A program made the translations under genes and the position numbers. The notes below the pieces were generated by a model that worked only from the letters and a program-made list of their open reading frames with translations, was not told where the DNA came from and ran no database searches. Shown piece by piece: positions 48,310-58,811 of a stretch of DNA of 64,000 nucleotides (positions are counted from its first letter, which is position 1; each line of letters begins with the position of its first letter). The stretch comes from Pseudomonas sp. G2-4 (GTDB lineage Bacteria; Pseudomonadota; Gammaproteobacteria; Pseudomonadales; Pseudomonadaceae). The stretch covers positions 3,534,001 to 3,598,000 of the forward strand of contig NZ_CP125957.1 in NCBI RefSeq assembly GCF_030064125.1, given 5' to 3'.

Positions 48310-48750
48310 TCAGCCGCTGGGACTCTGGCGAAAACTCACCGCCAGCCGGTTCCAGCTGTTGATGGTGCTGATCGCCAGGGTCAAGTCCACCAGTTCTTCC
48401 TCGCTGAACACCCCACGGGCCTGGGCATAAACCTCATCCGGCACCTGGCTTTCCGCTAGCAGCGTCACCGCCTCGGTCCAGGCCAGGGCGGCGCGTTCAC
48501 GGGGGGTGAAAAAGCCACTGTCGCGCCATACCGCCACGGCGTACAGACGCCGCTCGGTCTCGCCCAGGCGCCGTGCGTCCACCGAATGCATGTCAGTACA
48601 GAACGCACAACCGTTGAGTTGCGAAGCGCGGATCTTGATCAGGTGCAGCAACGCAGGCTCGATGCTCAGGCGGCTGGTCAGCGCTTCCAGGCCGATCATC
48701 GCTTTCATCGCCCCGGGGGACGCACTGTAGTAATCCAGACGCGGGCTCAT
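48310..48750 (-). CDS. Carboxymuconolactone decarboxylase / AhpD-like protein
   Basis: Alkylhydroperoxidase-like helical protein, 146 residues from ATG 48750 (GGAG upstream). The active-site core is IRASQLNGCAFCTDMHSVDARRLGE, with a redox CxxC pair and downstream His, as in AhpD/YciW-type proteins. It continues with AVWRDSGFFTPRERAALAWTEAVTLL. The longer frame crosses the divergent promoter. It lies head to head with the MocR regulator, 206 bases apart, so that regulator may control it. Confidence 0.85.
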   Translation of the reverse strand: MSPRLDYYSASPGAMKAMIGLEALTSRLSIEPALLHLIKIRASQLNGCAFCTDMHSVDARRLGETERRLYAVAVWRDSGFFTPRERAALAWTEAVTLLAESQVPDEVYAQARGVFSEEELVDLTLAISTINSWNRLAVSFRQSPSG

Positions 48751-48956
48751 GGCGCGCTCCGTAGCGATTGATACCTTCAAAGGTAGGCCCCGGGGTCGGC
48801 GAGCGACAGGTCCAATTTGTCGAAAAACCTGGGGCCACATCGTACATAGGCCAATGGACGGGATTTTCTCCACGCAACTTCTATGCAACCGCACAATGCG
48901 AGTAATCTTGCGCCTTTGACGCTGGCCGCCAAACAATCGCCCAGGAGCCTGCGGGT

Positions 48957-50390
48957 ATGGAACTTCATGTTGTCATCAACGGCCGCAAGGACCTGGCGGG
49001 CCAGTTGTATCAACAATTGCGCAGCGCCATCGAAAGCGGGCGCCTGACCGCCGGCACGCAACTGCCGCCCAGCCGTTTGCTCGCCGAACAACTGGGGGTT
49101 TCGCGCAAGACCGTTTCCGACACCTACGCCCAACTGACCTACGAAAACTTCCTCACCGGCATTATCGGCAAAGGCACCTACGTCAATGCGCGGCCCGCCA
49201 GGATCGTGCGCAAACAAAGCCACCGCGAACTGGCTGGGGCCGACGTCGTCGAGGCCTGGCGCACCATGCCGGACCTGATGCGCCATCCCACCCTCGAGGG
49301 CGCGTTGCGGTATGACTTCATCGGCGGCGCCACCGGCAAAGGCCAGTTCCCCCTGGACGACTGGCGCCGTTGCACCGCCCATGCCCTGCGCCAGATCGCC
49401 AGCGCCAAGGGCTTCTACAGTCAGCCCGAAGGCTTGCCGGCGTTGCGCAATGCCATTGCCCGGCACATCGCGTTTTCCCGCGGGGTCAATTGCCAGGATG
49501 AAGACGTGGTGGTGTGCAACGGCGCGCAGCAGGCCCTGGACCTGATCTCCCGGGTGTTGACCCGGCCCGGTAGTTTGGTGGCGATGGAAGATCCGGGTTA
49601 TCCGCCGGCGCGGCTGCTGTTCGGCTCCCAGGGCGCCACGGTGGCTGGTGTGCCGGTGGACGAGCAAGGCATGCGCGTGGATTTGATTCCCGATGGCACG
49701 CGCCTGATTTATGTAACGCCTTCCCACCAGTTCCCCCTGGGCATGCCCATGAGCCAGGCCCGCCGCGAAGCCTTGCTGGCGCGGGCCTATGAGTTGGGGG
49801 CGATCATCATCGAGGACGACTACGACAGCGAATTCCGCTACGAAGGCCGGCCCGCCGATTCACTGCAAAGCATGGACGAACGCGGGATCGTGGCGTACGT
49901 CGGGACCTTCTCCAAGACCCTGTTGCCAGAGTTGCGGCTCGGTTACGCGATCCTGCCGCCGGCGATCCTCGAAGCGGTGATCCTGGCCAAGCGCCTCACC
50001 GACCAGCACACCTCCACCCTGCCCCAGTGGGCACTGGCCAAGTTCATTGCCGAGGGCTGCCTGCTCAAGCACATCCGCCGCTGCCACACCCTGTATGCCG
50101 GTCGGCGCGAGCGGCTCCTGGCCCGCATGGCCGGCGACCTGTCGCCCTGGTTCGAGGCCGTGCCCACCACTGCGGGCTTCCACATGGCGGTGCTGTGCAA
50201 GGTGCCAATCGACTTGGCGCTGGTGATCGATCTGGCGAAAAAGGCCGAAGTCGGGCTGTACAGCCTTGAAGGTTTTTTCAACGAGACGCCGGTGCGGCCG
50301 GGGTTGTTCTTCGGTTTCGGGGCCATCGAGACCCTGGACATCGACATCGCCCTCGACCGTCTGCGGGACATTTTGCAGCAGGTCGCCTGA
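48957..50390 (+). CDS. MocR/PdxR-type transcription regulator
   Basis: GntR-type DNA-binding domain fused to an inactive or PLP-sensing class I aminotransferase domain. It has 477 residues. The winged helix covers about 10-75 (QLYQQLRSAIESGRLTAGTQLPPSRLLAEQLGVSRKTVSDTYAQL ... GKGTYV); the aminotransferase part has QQALDLISRVLTRPGSLVAMEDPGYP, IIEDDYDSEFRYEGRP and the PLP lysine in GTFSKTLLPELRLGY (Lys320). The ligand is probably PLP or an amino-aldehyde adduct. Divergent from the AhpD-like gene and just upstream of an ABM monooxygenase, either of which may be its target. Confidence 0.87.
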   Translation: MELHVVINGRKDLAGQLYQQLRSAIESGRLTAGTQLPPSRLLAEQLGVSRKTVSDTYAQLTYENFLTGIIGKGTYVNARPARIVRKQSHRELAGADVVEAWRTMPDLMRHPTLEGALRYDFIGGATGKGQFPLDDWRRCTAHALRQIASAKGFYSQPEGLPALRNAIARHIAFSRGVNCQDEDVVVCNGAQQALDLISRVLTRPGSLVAMEDPGYPPARLLFGSQGATVAGVPVDEQGMRVDLIPDGTRLIYVTPSHQFPLGMPMSQARREALLARAYELGAIIIEDDYDSEFRYEGRPADSLQSMDERGIVAYVGTFSKTLLPELRLGYAILPPAILEAVILAKRLTDQHTSTLPQWALAKFIAEGCLLKHIRRCHTLYAGRRERLLARMAGDLSPWFEAVPTTAGFHMAVLCKVPIDLALVIDLAKKAEVGLYSLEGFFNETPVRPGLFFGFGAIETLDIDIALDRLRDILQQVA

Positions 50391-50513
50391 CCGATTGGTC
50401 TGGGCATTTATCCGCCCATTGGCTGTTTGAGCCTCGCCCCGACGGGCCTATTCTGCACGGGTGTCGTTGAGTGTTGAGCAAACCCCATTCGACTTGATTC
50501 AGGAGCCTGAACA

Positions 50514-50807
50514 ATGTCTCGCCAAGTGATCAATACCGTCCAGGTGCAGGCCGCCGCCGGACGCTCGGAAGAACTGGGCCGGCAATTACAGCAGATCGTC
50601 GAGACCCTGCGCGCCATGCCGGGCTGCGACGCCTATCTGGTTGACCGTTGCCCTGACGATGGCGACCGCTGGAACGTCAGCGCCCGCTGGCAATCGGAAG
50701 CGGCCATGCAGGCCCACTTCAACTGCCCTGAAGTGCAGAGCTTCATCGGCCTGATCGACAGCCATCTGGCCAGAAGCGTGGATTTCAATAGTTTTCCGGT
50801 TGTATGA
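50514..50807 (+). CDS. ABM-domain (antibiotic biosynthesis monooxygenase-like) protein
   Basis: Small dimeric alpha+beta-barrel protein, 97 residues: QVINTVQVQAAAGRSEELGRQLQQIVETLRAMPGCDAYLVDRC ... WNVSARWQSEAAMQAHFNCPEVQSFIGLIDSHLA. The pattern RWxSExxMxxHF is typical of ABM/quinol monooxygenases. It needs no cofactor in studied relatives; the substrate is unknown. Ribosome site CAGGAG. It follows the MocR regulator by 123 bases on the same strand. Confidence 0.83.
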   Translation: MSRQVINTVQVQAAAGRSEELGRQLQQIVETLRAMPGCDAYLVDRCPDDGDRWNVSARWQSEAAMQAHFNCPEVQSFIGLIDSHLARSVDFNSFPVV

Positions 50808-50825
50808 GCGCTAAAGCCTTACTCC

Positions 50826-50954
50826 GTGGCGAGGGAGCTTGCTCCCGCTCGGCTGCGCAGCAGTCGTAAATCGGCTGACGTGGTCTGCCTGGACAGTGGC
50901 GGTGTTCCGATGGGGGTGGCTTCGCCACCCAGCGGGAGCAAGCTCCCTCGCCAC
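50826..50954. repeat. REP pair (family A)
   Basis: Arms GTGGCGAGGGAGCTTGCTCCCGCT and AGCGGGAGCAAGCTCCCTCGCCAC with inner GGCTGCGCAGCAG. The rest of the 303-base gap up to 51110 shows no gene. Confidence 0.87.
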
Positions 50955-51110
50955 GGGGGTATGGGCCAGCCTGGTGTAAATTCGCCGCCCACCCATTGGT
51001 CTACCCACCTTCCGAAAGATTGGACGTTTGCTTGCTCCACCTGGGGGCTTAGGGTGAATCCATCGCCGCGACAGCGCGAATCCACTCAAAACCACACAGG
51101 TCATACCCTC

Positions 51111-51515
51111 ATGAAAACCCTCTGCCTGATCGCCGCCCTCGGCCTGCTGCCCGTCGCCCACACCTACGCCCACGAAGCCGCGCCTTCGGAGAAGGTCACG
51201 GTGTTGCAGGAAAAAATGCTGAAAAACCTGCCCGGTAAAAAAGCCATGATGCTGACCGTCGACTATGCCCCTGGCCAATCGTCCATCGCCCACAAACATG
51301 AAGGCACGGCCATGGCCTACGTGCTCGAAGGTGCCATCACCTCCCAAGTCAAAGGCGAGCCGGCGATCACCTACAAGGCCGGGGAATTCTGGTACGAAGC
51401 GGCGGGATCCGAGCACCTGGTTTCGAAAAATGCCAGTGCGACAGAGCCGGCGAAACTGCTGGTGTTCATGGTGATGGGAGAGAAGGAGGCGGTGTTGATT
51501 CCGCTGAAGAACTGA
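51111..51515 (+). CDS. Exported cupin-domain protein
   Basis: Periplasmic single-cupin protein, 134 residues from ATG 51111. Signal peptide MKTLCLIAALGLLPVAHTYAHE. Cupin motif 1 is GQSSIAHKHEGTAMAYVLEGAI (His and Glu metal ligands), motif 2 is GEFWYEAAGSEHLVSKN (His). The longer frame upstream is read through the REP element and is not real. The ribosome site is weak. Function unknown; may bind a small molecule or metal. Confidence 0.82.
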   Translation: MKTLCLIAALGLLPVAHTYAHEAAPSEKVTVLQEKMLKNLPGKKAMMLTVDYAPGQSSIAHKHEGTAMAYVLEGAITSQVKGEPAITYKAGEFWYEAAGSEHLVSKNASATEPAKLLVFMVMGEKEAVLIPLKN

Positions 51516-51534
51516 GCACTGGCAATGGTGTACC

Positions 51535-51623
51535 TGTGGGAGCGAGCTTGCTCGCGATAGCGGTGTGTCAGCCAATATCAATGTGGCTGATTCAACGCCA
51601 TCGCGAGCAAGCTCGCTCCCACA
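51535..51623. repeat. REP pair (family B)
   Basis: Complete inverted pair around GTGTGTCAGCCAATATCAATGTGGCTGATTCAA. Confidence 0.88.
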
Positions 51624-51656
51624 GGGGTCCACAGTGAATCTTGAAAGCAAAAAAAA

Positions 51657-51678
51657 CCCCGCATCTCTCAATGCGGGG
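51657..51678. terminator. Terminator of gdhB (and cupin gene)
   Basis: CCCCGCAT and ATGCGGGG around CTCTCA, flanked by eight A on the left and seven T on the right, so it can act in both directions. Confidence 0.9.
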
Positions 51679-51700
51679 CTTTTTTTCACTCAACGCCGGA

Positions 51701-54700
51701 TCAGTTGGCCGTCACGACCGCCTGACCACTCAACGCCAGGTCCAGCAGTTCGCGGTTGGCGACCGCGTACATGGCGTAGTCGGTGCCGCTGGCGGCACGG
51801 ATGTCCACCAGCATCGCACGCCAACGGTCAACCATGCTGGCATGCTGCTCCAGCCACAGCGCCAGGCGGGCTTCCACCTCCTGACTGCCATCGCCTTCCT
51901 GCAGGACCGAGATGGTGATCGCCCGTTGCTGCCAGTCGATGTCATCGCGGAACGCTTCACGGGCCAGTGCCTGCCAGTTGTTTTCCACCGGCAAGGCGCT
52001 GATCTGTTGCAGGTACCAGGTGATGTCCAGGGCGCTGCCCACGGCAAAGTAGGCCTTGGCCACATCGGCGGCGTTCTGACCGGTAACGTCGGAGGCCTCG
52101 ATGATCGGCAGCAAGGTGTACAGGTGGGTGGTGCCTGCAACCATGCGCGCCAGCAGCTCCGGCACGCCGGCCGCCACGTAGGCCTGGTAGCGGGTCTGCC
52201 AGCCTTCGCGGGTCGGACCTTCCAGCAACTCGTCGAGCTTGAGGCCCAACGCCGCCAGGTGCGGACCGAAGTGCGCCACGTCACGGGCAGCGTTCTGCTC
52301 GTTGCGGCGGCTGCGCAGGAACCAGCGCGTCGCGCGACGACCCAAGCGCATCAACTCGTCCATCAACTCCAGTTGCACGTCCGCCGACACCTGGTGGTCC
52401 AGGGCTTCTATTTGGCGGAACCAGTGCGGGAGGTGGAAGATGTCGCGCACGATCACATAGGCACCGGCCACGTTCGCCGGGCTCATGCCCGTAGACTCCT
52501 TGAGCCTTTGAACGAAGGTGATGCCCATGTGGTTGACCAGGTCGTTGGCGATCTGGGTGCTGACGATCTCGCGCTTCAGGCGATGGCGACGCATGGCCTC
52601 GGAGAACTTGCTCACCAGGGTCGGCGGGAACGCAGTCTCCATGTCACGGGTCAGGTAGTCGTCATCCGGCACCTGGGAGTTGAGCAGCGCTTCCTTGAGG
52701 TCGATCTTGCTGTAGGAGATCAGCACCGACAGTTCGGCACGGGTCAGGCCATGGCCCGCCGCGACACGCTCAGCCAGCTGTTCTTCGGCGGGCAGGAACT
52801 CGATGGCGCGATCCAGCTTGCCGCGGGCCTCCAGGTCGTTCATCAGGCGCTTGTACTCGGCGATCCGCACGAAAGCGCGACGGGCCGCCAGGGACAGGGC
52901 CTGGGTCTGCTTGTAGTTGTTGCCCAACACCAGGCCACCGACTTCGTCGGTCATGCTCGCCAGCAACTGGTTGCGTTGCTTGTCGGTCATGTCGCCGGCC
53001 TGCACCACTTCGTTGAGCAGGATCTTGATGTTCACTTCGTGGTCGGAGCAGTCCACGCCGCCGGCGTTGTCGATGAAGTCGGTGTTGGAACCGCCGCCAT
53101 TGAGGCCGAACTCGACGCGACCCAGTTGGGTCATGCCCAGGTTGCCGCCCTCGCCCACCACCTTGCAGCGCAGTTCGTTACCGTTCACGCGCAGTGCATC
53201 GTTGGCCTTGTCGCCGACATCGGCGTGGCTTTCGCTGCTGGCCTTGACGTAGGTGCCGATACCGCCGTTCCACAACAGGTCCACCGGCGCCTTGAGCAAG
53301 GCGTTGAGCAGTTCGGTCGGGGTCAGCTTGTCGGCCTTGATGTCGAAGCGTTCTTTCATCTGTGGCGAGATGGCAATACTCTTCGCGCTGCGCGAGAAGA
53401 TACCGCCGCCTTCGGACATGATGCTGGTGTCGTAGTCGGTCCAGGCCGAACGCGGCAGGTCGAACAGGCGCTGGCGCTCGGCGAAGCTGCTGGCAGGCTC
53501 AGGGTTCGGATCGATGAAGATGTGCAAGTGGTTGAAGGCCGCGACCAGTTGCAGTTTGTCCGACATCAGCAAGCCGTTGCCGAACACGTCGCCGGCCATG
53601 TCGCCGACGCCCACCACGGTGATGCTGTCTTCCTGGACATTGATGCCGCGCTCGCGGAAGTGGCGCTGAACGCCGACCCACGCGCCTTTGGCGGTGATGC
53701 CCATTTTCTTGTGGTCGTAGCCGGCCGAACCGCCGGAGGCGAACGCATCGCCGAGCCAGAAGCCGTAGTCGATGGCAATGCCGTTGGCGATGTCAGAGAA
53801 GGTCGCCGTGCCTTTGTCCGCCGCCACCACCAGGTACGGGTCATCGTCGTCATGGCGCACGACGTTGGCCGGTGGCACCAGGGCGCCGTCCTTGAGGTTG
53901 TCGGTGATGTCCAACAGGCCCGAGATAAAGATGCGGTAGCAGGCGATGCCCTCGGCCGCGATCTCGTCCCGGCTGCCGCCCAATGGCAGGCGACGCGGCA
54001 GGAAACCGCCCTTGGCGCCCACCGGCACGATCACCGAGTTCTTCACTTGCTGGGCCTTCACCAGGCCAAGCACTTCGGTGCGGTAGTCTTCTTCACGGTC
54101 GGACCAGCGCAAGCCGCCTCGGGCAACGTTGCCGAAGCGCAGGTGCACGCCTTCGACCCGTGGCGAGTAGACGAAGATTTCGAACTTCGGTACCGGCTTT
54201 GGCAGCTCCGGGATCAGGTGCGGGTTGAACTTGAAGCTGAAGTAGGACTTGTTCTGGCCGTTGGCGTCGGTCTGGTAGAAGTTGGTCCGCAGGGTGGCCT
54301 TGATCAGGTCCAGGTAGCGACGCAGGATGCGGTCTTCGTTGAGCACCTGGACGTCGTCCAGCGCCGTGAGGATCGCCTGTTCCAGGCGCAGCTGCTTGTC
54401 TTCCAGGTCGTCGCCGCTGAGTTTGCGCGCCAGGTAGAAGCGGGTCTTGAACAACCGGGTCAACTCGCGAGCGATGTCGGTGTGGTTGTTCAGGGTGCTG
54501 GCGATGTAACCCAGGTCGAAGCCGAGGCGGATCTGCTTCAGGTAACGGGCGTAGGCACGCAGCAGCGCCACGTCACGCCATGGCAAGCCGGCGGTCAGCA
54601 CCAGGCGGTTGAACGCATCGTTCTCGGCATCGCCGCGCACGATGTGGACGAAGGCGTCCTGCAAAGTGTCGTTGAGCTGCTGGATATCCAGGTCCAGGCC

Positions 54701-56569
54701 TTCGGCGGCGGTGAACGCGAAATCATGAATCCAGAACTCGCGGCCATTGGTGTGGCGCAGGCGGTACGGGAACTCGCCCAGCACACGCAAGCCGAGGTTT
54801 TCCAGGATCGGCAAGACGTCGGACAGCGCCAGCGGCGTGTCGGCGTGATACAGCTTGCAATGCAGCTCGCGCTGGCCGGAGACCTGGCCCAGTGGCTGGT
54901 AGAAGCTCATGACCAGCGGATTTTTTTCGTTCAGGCTCAGCAAGTGTTGCATGTCGACCACGGCCGAGTGCGCGGCAAAACGCTCACGGTAGCCGGCCGG
55001 GAAGCCTTTCGGGAAATCAGACAGCACGTTGGTGCCCTGGGCTTCGCCGAAGCTTTCGATCACCAGGTTGGCGTAGTCGTCCTTCCAGCTGCGGCAGGCC
55101 TGCACCACTTCTTTTTCCAGCAGGACCGGATCGATGTCGAGACGGTTCTTCGGGTCCACCCGCAGGATCAGCTGTACGCGGGCCAGCACGGATTCGGAGA
55201 AGAAGGTCCAGAATTCGCAGTCCGACGCCTTCAGGCGATCCATCAGCACTTGCTGGATCTTCTGGCGCACTTCGGTGGAATAGATGTCGCGAGGCACATA
55301 GGCCAGGCAGTAGCAGAAACGGCCGTAGGGGTCTTTGCGCAGGAACACGCGGATCTTGTTGCGTTCCTGGATCTGCACGATGGACATCACAGTGCTGAAC
55401 AGCTCGTCCACCGGGGTCTGGAACAGGTCGTCACGGGGCAGCACTTCGACCACCTGGGCCAGTTCCTTGCCCAAGTGCGCCTTGGCCTGGAAGCCCGAAC
55501 GACGTTCGACTTCCTCGACCTTGCGGCGGATGTACGGGATGACCCGCACGCTCTCGCCATACACCGAGGAGGTGTAAAGGCCCATGAAGCGGCATTCCTT
55601 GATGACCTTGCCGTCAGCGTCGATCACGCGGATCGACACGTAGTCCGGGTAGGCTGGACGGTGTACGCGACTCGGGTGCGCGGCCTTGGCGAACGACAGC
55701 GGGGTCGGTTCGCGCAGGTAGTTGACGGCGTAGTCTTCGATGCGCAGGTCATCGGCGGTGAGGCCGGCGCGCAGCAGTTTGGTCAGGCCGAGGAACGAGT
55801 CAGGGTTGTACTCGATGTGGCCGCCATCGGCTTCATCGCGCACCACGAACTCTTCGTAGCCGAGGAAGGTAAAGTGGTTGCCCACCAGCCATTCCAGGAA
55901 GCTCTTGATTTCGTTTTTTTCATCGGTGTCGATGGCGTAGGCGCTTTCGTCCAGGCCAACCAGGATTTCCTGGACCTTGGCTTTCATCGGTTCGAAATCA
56001 GCCACGGCCACGCGCACTTCGCCCAGCACTTGCTCAAGCTCCTTGCTCAGGACGTTGAGTTCGGCGGCGTTGGCGCAGCGGTCGATTTCCAGATACATCA
56101 ACGACTCTTGCAGGATGTCGTCGCCTTGGGTGCCTTTGGGCAGGACTTCCAGCAACTCGCCCTTGCTGCCGCGACGCACGCTCAGCACGGTGGTTTGCAG
56201 GGTATGGATGCTGTAGCCGCGACGGTTCAGTTCGGTGCGGACCGAATCCACCAGGAACGGCAGGTCGTGGTGCAACACTTCCACAGCCGTGTGGGTCGAC
56301 TGCCAGCCGTGGCGTTCGTAATCGGGGTTGTAGACGCGCACCTGCGGTTGCGCGTGATCGAAGCGCTCAAGCAGGCGCCAGGCAGACAAAGTGCAGCCGG
56401 CGAGGTCGGACAACCGGCGCTGGGTAAGTTCATCGAGGGAAATGATGCCGAAGAATTGTTCAGCGAACAGCGCCACTTGTGGCAGTGCCTGTTCACTGAT
56501 GTGCTGCGCCAGTGCCGCTTGCAGTTGATGCTGGAAGTCGGCTTTGCTGGCTGCGGTGAAGAACGCCAT
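51701..56569 (-). CDS. gdhB: NAD-specific glutamate dehydrogenase, large (GDH-180) type
   Basis: Converts glutamate to 2-oxoglutarate and ammonia with NAD+, mainly catabolic. It has 1622 residues from ATG 56569 ([20 protein letters not shown] upstream), matching the ~1620-residue Pseudomonas enzyme. The catalytic core lies in the middle: [39 protein letters not shown] (substrate lysines), [27 protein letters not shown], and the NAD-binding part [17 protein letters not shown]. Long N- and C-terminal extensions with ACT-like regions flank it. Monocistronic with a strong terminator. Confidence 0.96.
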   Translation of the reverse strand: MAFFTAASKADFQHQLQAALAQHISEQALPQVALFAEQFFGIISLDELTQRRLSDLAGCTLSAWRLLERFDHAQPQVRVYNPDYERHGWQSTHTAVEVLHHDLPFLVDSVRTELNRRGYSIHTLQTTVLSVRRGSKGELLEVLPKGTQGDDILQESLMYLEIDRCANAAELNVLSKELEQVLGEVRVAVADFEPMKAKVQEILVGLDESAYAIDTDEKNEIKSFLEWLVGNHFTFLGYEEFVVRDEADGGHIEYNPDSFLGLTKLLRAGLTADDLRIEDYAVNYLREPTPLSFAKAAHPSRVHRPAYPDYVSIRVIDADGKVIKECRFMGLYTSSVYGESVRVIPYIRRKVEEVERRSGFQAKAHLGKELAQVVEVLPRDDLFQTPVDELFSTVMSIVQIQERNKIRVFLRKDPYGRFCYCLAYVPRDIYSTEVRQKIQQVLMDRLKASDCEFWTFFSESVLARVQLILRVDPKNRLDIDPVLLEKEVVQACRSWKDDYANLVIESFGEAQGTNVLSDFPKGFPAGYRERFAAHSAVVDMQHLLSLNEKNPLVMSFYQPLGQVSGQRELHCKLYHADTPLALSDVLPILENLGLRVLGEFPYRLRHTNGREFWIHDFAFTAAEGLDLDIQQLNDTLQDAFVHIVRGDAENDAFNRLVLTAGLPWRDVALLRAYARYLKQIRLGFDLGYIASTLNNHTDIARELTRLFKTRFYLARKLSGDDLEDKQLRLEQAILTALDDVQVLNEDRILRRYLDLIKATLRTNFYQTDANGQNKSYFSFKFNPHLIPELPKPVPKFEIFVYSPRVEGVHLRFGNVARGGLRWSDREEDYRTEVLGLVKAQQVKNSVIVPVGAKGGFLPRRLPLGGSRDEIAAEGIACYRIFISGLLDITDNLKDGALVPPANVVRHDDDDPYLVVAADKGTATFSDIANGIAIDYGFWLGDAFASGGSAGYDHKKMGITAKGAWVGVQRHFRERGINVQEDSITVVGVGDMAGDVFGNGLLMSDKLQLVAAFNHLHIFIDPNPEPASSFAERQRLFDLPRSAWTDYDTSIMSEGGGIFSRSAKSIAISPQMKERFDIKADKLTPTELLNALLKAPVDLLWNGGIGTYVKASSESHADVGDKANDALRVNGNELRCKVVGEGGNLGMTQLGRVEFGLNGGGSNTDFIDNAGGVDCSDHEVNIKILLNEVVQAGDMTDKQRNQLLASMTDEVGGLVLGNNYKQTQALSLAARRAFVRIAEYKRLMNDLEARGKLDRAIEFLPAEEQLAERVAAGHGLTRAELSVLISYSKIDLKEALLNSQVPDDDYLTRDMETAFPPTLVSKFSEAMRRHRLKREIVSTQIANDLVNHMGITFVQRLKESTGMSPANVAGAYVIVRDIFHLPHWFRQIEALDHQVSADVQLELMDELMRLGRRATRWFLRSRRNEQNAARDVAHFGPHLAALGLKLDELLEGPTREGWQTRYQAYVAAGVPELLARMVAGTTHLYTLLPIIEASDVTGQNAADVAKAYFAVGSALDITWYLQQISALPVENNWQALAREAFRDDIDWQQRAITISVLQEGDGSQEVEARLALWLEQHASMVDRWRAMLVDIRAASGTDYAMYAVANRELLDLALSGQAVVTAN

Positions 56570-56741
56570 CTGTGGTACTCCGCTTGGGCTTGTTATTGAT
56601 GAAAGCGTCGCGTGCAACCCCTCGCGGGGCTATTGGCCATCCCGTTCCTGATTCTCGGGCAGAGGAAACAGGATGACAGGTGGGTGAAGCTGGACGAGCC
56701 CCGCAGGTCACATCCTTTTCCATGTAATTTCATGTCATGGA

Positions 56742-56780
56742 CACCTGCAAAAAACACCCGTGGGGTGGCCTTTGCAGGTG
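56742..56780. promoter_or_regulatory. Two-part hairpin upstream of gdhB
   Basis: CACCTGCAAA (56742-56751) pairs with TTTGCAGGTG (56771-56780), and inside it CACCC/GGGTG form a second stem. It lies about 170 bases upstream of the gdhB start. It may be a protein-binding palindrome or leader structure. The gene-free stretch 56570-57034 shows nothing else I can name. Confidence 0.45.
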
Positions 56781-57034
56781 CACATCCGTTGCGCAGCTTA
56801 CCGAGTGCGACAATGTGCCTGCTTGCAGCGCTGCGACATATTCGGTCATCGGCTAGCTAAACAGCCCCTGCGCACCGAACAACCCTAGCAGCCCAAGGGC
56901 CAAACGGCACCTGGCGGAGTGAAATCAGCGCTGGATCCTGGGTCTGCCAGCGGTAATCCAGCAGAAATTCCTCCCGGCTGGCAAAATCGACCTTTTACTC
57001 CCCCGCAGGGCTCATCGAGCCAGGAGCCATCACC

Positions 57035-57388
57035 ATGCAAATGACCACCGCCCTTCTGATCGCCAACCCGTGCGACGACGAAGAAGACAACATGGCCATG
57101 CTCTGCTGCCACAGCGCCCAGGGCGACATGTTCCTGATGACCCGCTACCCCGACGAAGACGAACTGGAAATCACCCTGGATGGCGAGCCTTCGACGCTTG
57201 ATGGCGTGAAGGTGACGCTGAGCCCGACCCTGCTGAAGATCGAAATCGCCGCAGCGGACGCCGATGCGCTTAATGGCGATGATGTGCTGGAGATCATTCA
57301 TAACAGCGATGCGGCGGATCTGGCGGAAGTGGAACTGACGTTGCAGAACATTCTCAGGGGTACGGGGACCTATGTAAGACAGGTCTGA
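57035..57388 (+). CDS. Small acidic conserved-looking protein, 117 aa
   Basis: Not recognised. It has 117 residues, strongly acidic, with a CDDEEDNMAMLCCHSAQGDMFLMTRYPDEDELEITLDGEP start and an alternating beta-type C-terminal half (VKVTLSPTLLKIEIAAADADALNGDDVLEIIHN). No signal peptide or membrane helix. Ribosome site CAGGAG 8 bases before the ATG; a second in-frame ATG two codons on is possible. Single gene, divergent from gdhB. Confidence 0.7.
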   Translation: MQMTTALLIANPCDDEEDNMAMLCCHSAQGDMFLMTRYPDEDELEITLDGEPSTLDGVKVTLSPTLLKIEIAAADADALNGDDVLEIIHNSDAADLAEVELTLQNILRGTGTYVRQV

Positions 57389-57407
57389 TTCCAGCGTTTT
57401 CATGGAC

Positions 57408-57597
57408 GCCATCACGAGCAAGCTCGCTCCCACAGAGGAATGGCGATAGGAGTCGGGTAGCTCTTGTGGCGAGGGAGCTTGCTCCCGCTGGGTTGCGCAG
57501 CAACCCCAAAACCACACACCGCGATCTGACAGGTAAACCGCGGCAGCATCAATTGCGACTGCTGCGCAGCCGAGCGGGAGCAAGCTCCCTCGCCACA
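57408..57597. repeat. REP cluster: family B half followed by a family A pair
   Basis: 57408-57434 is one family B arm (GCCATCACGAGCAAGCTCGCTCCCACA). 57465-57597 is a complete family A pair. The two families stand side by side here. Confidence 0.85.
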
Positions 57598-57720
57598 CGG
57601 GTTTGCGAGCATCTCCCCACCGCACCTTGCCGACGCCGCGACTTCTTACCACCAGGTGAACCACCGTCGGTCGCTCTCGTATCAAGACGCCCTTGACGAC
57701 CGCCCGGATTCTGATGTTTC

Positions 57721-57736
57721 CTGAAACCGGTTTCAG
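57721..57736. promoter_or_regulatory. PtxS operator before ptxS
   Basis: CTGAAACCGGTTTCAG, a perfect 16-bp palindrome containing TGAAACCGGTTTCA, the published PtxS recognition sequence. It lies 37 bases before the ptxS start, implying autorepression. Confidence 0.9.
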
Positions 57737-57772
57737 AGCCGCTCAATAAATCCAATAAGCAGGTTTCTATCC

Positions 57773-58798
57773 GTGAATTCTTTCTCCGCCGCCCAGCGCA
57801 GCCGCGTGACCATGCTTGATGTCGCCGAGCGCGCCGGGGTCTCCAAGGCCAGCGTCTCGCGTTTCATCGGCGAGGACCGCGCCCTGCTCTCCGAGGCCAT
57901 CGCCCGGCGCATCGAGCAGGCGATCAGTGAGCTGGGCTATCGCCCAAACCAGATGGCCCGTGGCCTCAAGCGCGGACGCACACGCCTGATCGGCATGCTG
58001 GTGGCCGATATCCGCAACCCCTATTCAATAGCCGTGATGCATGGCGTGGAAACCGCCTGCCGTCGCCATGGCTACAGCCTGGTGGTGTGTAACACCGACC
58101 GCGATGACGAACAGGAACGCCAGCACCTGGCGTTGTTGCGCGCCTACAACATCGAAGGGCTGATCGTGAACACCCTCGGTCATCACCGTGAGGAACTGCT
58201 CGAATTGCGCGATGAAATGCCGCTGGTGTTGGTGGATCGCAAGGTCGATCGGCTCGAAAGCGATCTGGTGGGCCTGGACAACCCCGCCGCCGTCGAGATG
58301 GCGCTAGACCACCTGCAGCAACGAGGCTACAGCGACCTGCTCCTGGTGACCGAGCCGTTCGACGGCACCAGCTCGCGGATCGAGCGGGTCGACAGTTTCA
58401 AGGCTGGCATCGAGCGCCGCCCTGCCCTGACCGGCGCCGTGGTGGAAACCGGCGATCAGCTGGCCGCGCGTATCAAGACCTTCCTGGCTCAACCGGGCCA
58501 TGGCCCCAAGGCGTTGTTCTGCGCCAACGGCATTGCCGCGTTGGCCGCCACTCAAGTTTTGCGCGACCTGGGTTGCCACTTGTTCGACGACGTGGGCCTG
58601 ATCGCCCTCGACGATCTGGATTGGTACCCGTTGGTGGGCAGCGGCATCACTGCCCTGGCCCAACCGACCGCCGAGATCGGCGCCAGTGCATTCGAGTGTT
58701 TGCTCAAGCGCTTGCGCGGCGACAACGGGCCGGTGCGGACCCTGGATTTTGCGGCGCGGTTGATTGAGCGCGGGTCGACGCTTGGGAATGGTCGGTGA
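57773..58798 (+). CDS. ptxS: LacI-family repressor PtxS
   Basis: Repressor of 2-ketogluconate use, released by 2-ketogluconate. It has 341 residues; the LacI HTH is at about 13-40 (VTMLDVAERAGVSKASVSRFIGEDRALLSEA), the hinge helix around RPNQMARGLKRGRTRLIGMLVADIRNPY, then a periplasmic-binding-type ligand domain (LVVCNTDRDDEQERQHLALL, GLIALDDLDWYPLVGSGITALAQP). The start is a GTG at 57773. Identity rests on the two TGAAACCGGTTTCA palindromes and on the kgu genes directly downstream. Confidence 0.9.
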   Translation: MNSFSAAQRSRVTMLDVAERAGVSKASVSRFIGEDRALLSEAIARRIEQAISELGYRPNQMARGLKRGRTRLIGMLVADIRNPYSIAVMHGVETACRRHGYSLVVCNTDRDDEQERQHLALLRAYNIEGLIVNTLGHHREELLELRDEMPLVLVDRKVDRLESDLVGLDNPAAVEMALDHLQQRGYSDLLLVTEPFDGTSSRIERVDSFKAGIERRPALTGAVVETGDQLAARIKTFLAQPGHGPKALFCANGIAALAATQVLRDLGCHLFDDVGLIALDDLDWYPLVGSGITALAQPTAEIGASAFECLLKRLRGDNGPVRTLDFAARLIERGSTLGNGR

Positions 58799-58811
58799 TG
58801 GTGAGGGCCCT

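Noticed and set aside
48096..48362. Short frames with peptides such as CGSELARD or SRASSLPQ
   Set aside because: These peptides recur wherever a REP arm is translated (29621, 31517, 48048, 50811, 60577 and others) and are not genes.
49860..50183. Minus-strand frames inside the MocR regulator gene
   Set aside because: They have no ribosome site or domain and overlap the PLP-domain coding sequence; they are shadows.
51641..56599. 1652-codon open frame on the plus strand opposite gdhB
   Set aside because: It mirrors gdhB codon by codon. The long antisense frame results from the high-GC third positions, and its product is Gln/His/Val-rich with no domain. The same holds for 17255-19792 and 21588-23435 opposite muxC/muxB and 34802-36760 opposite norB.
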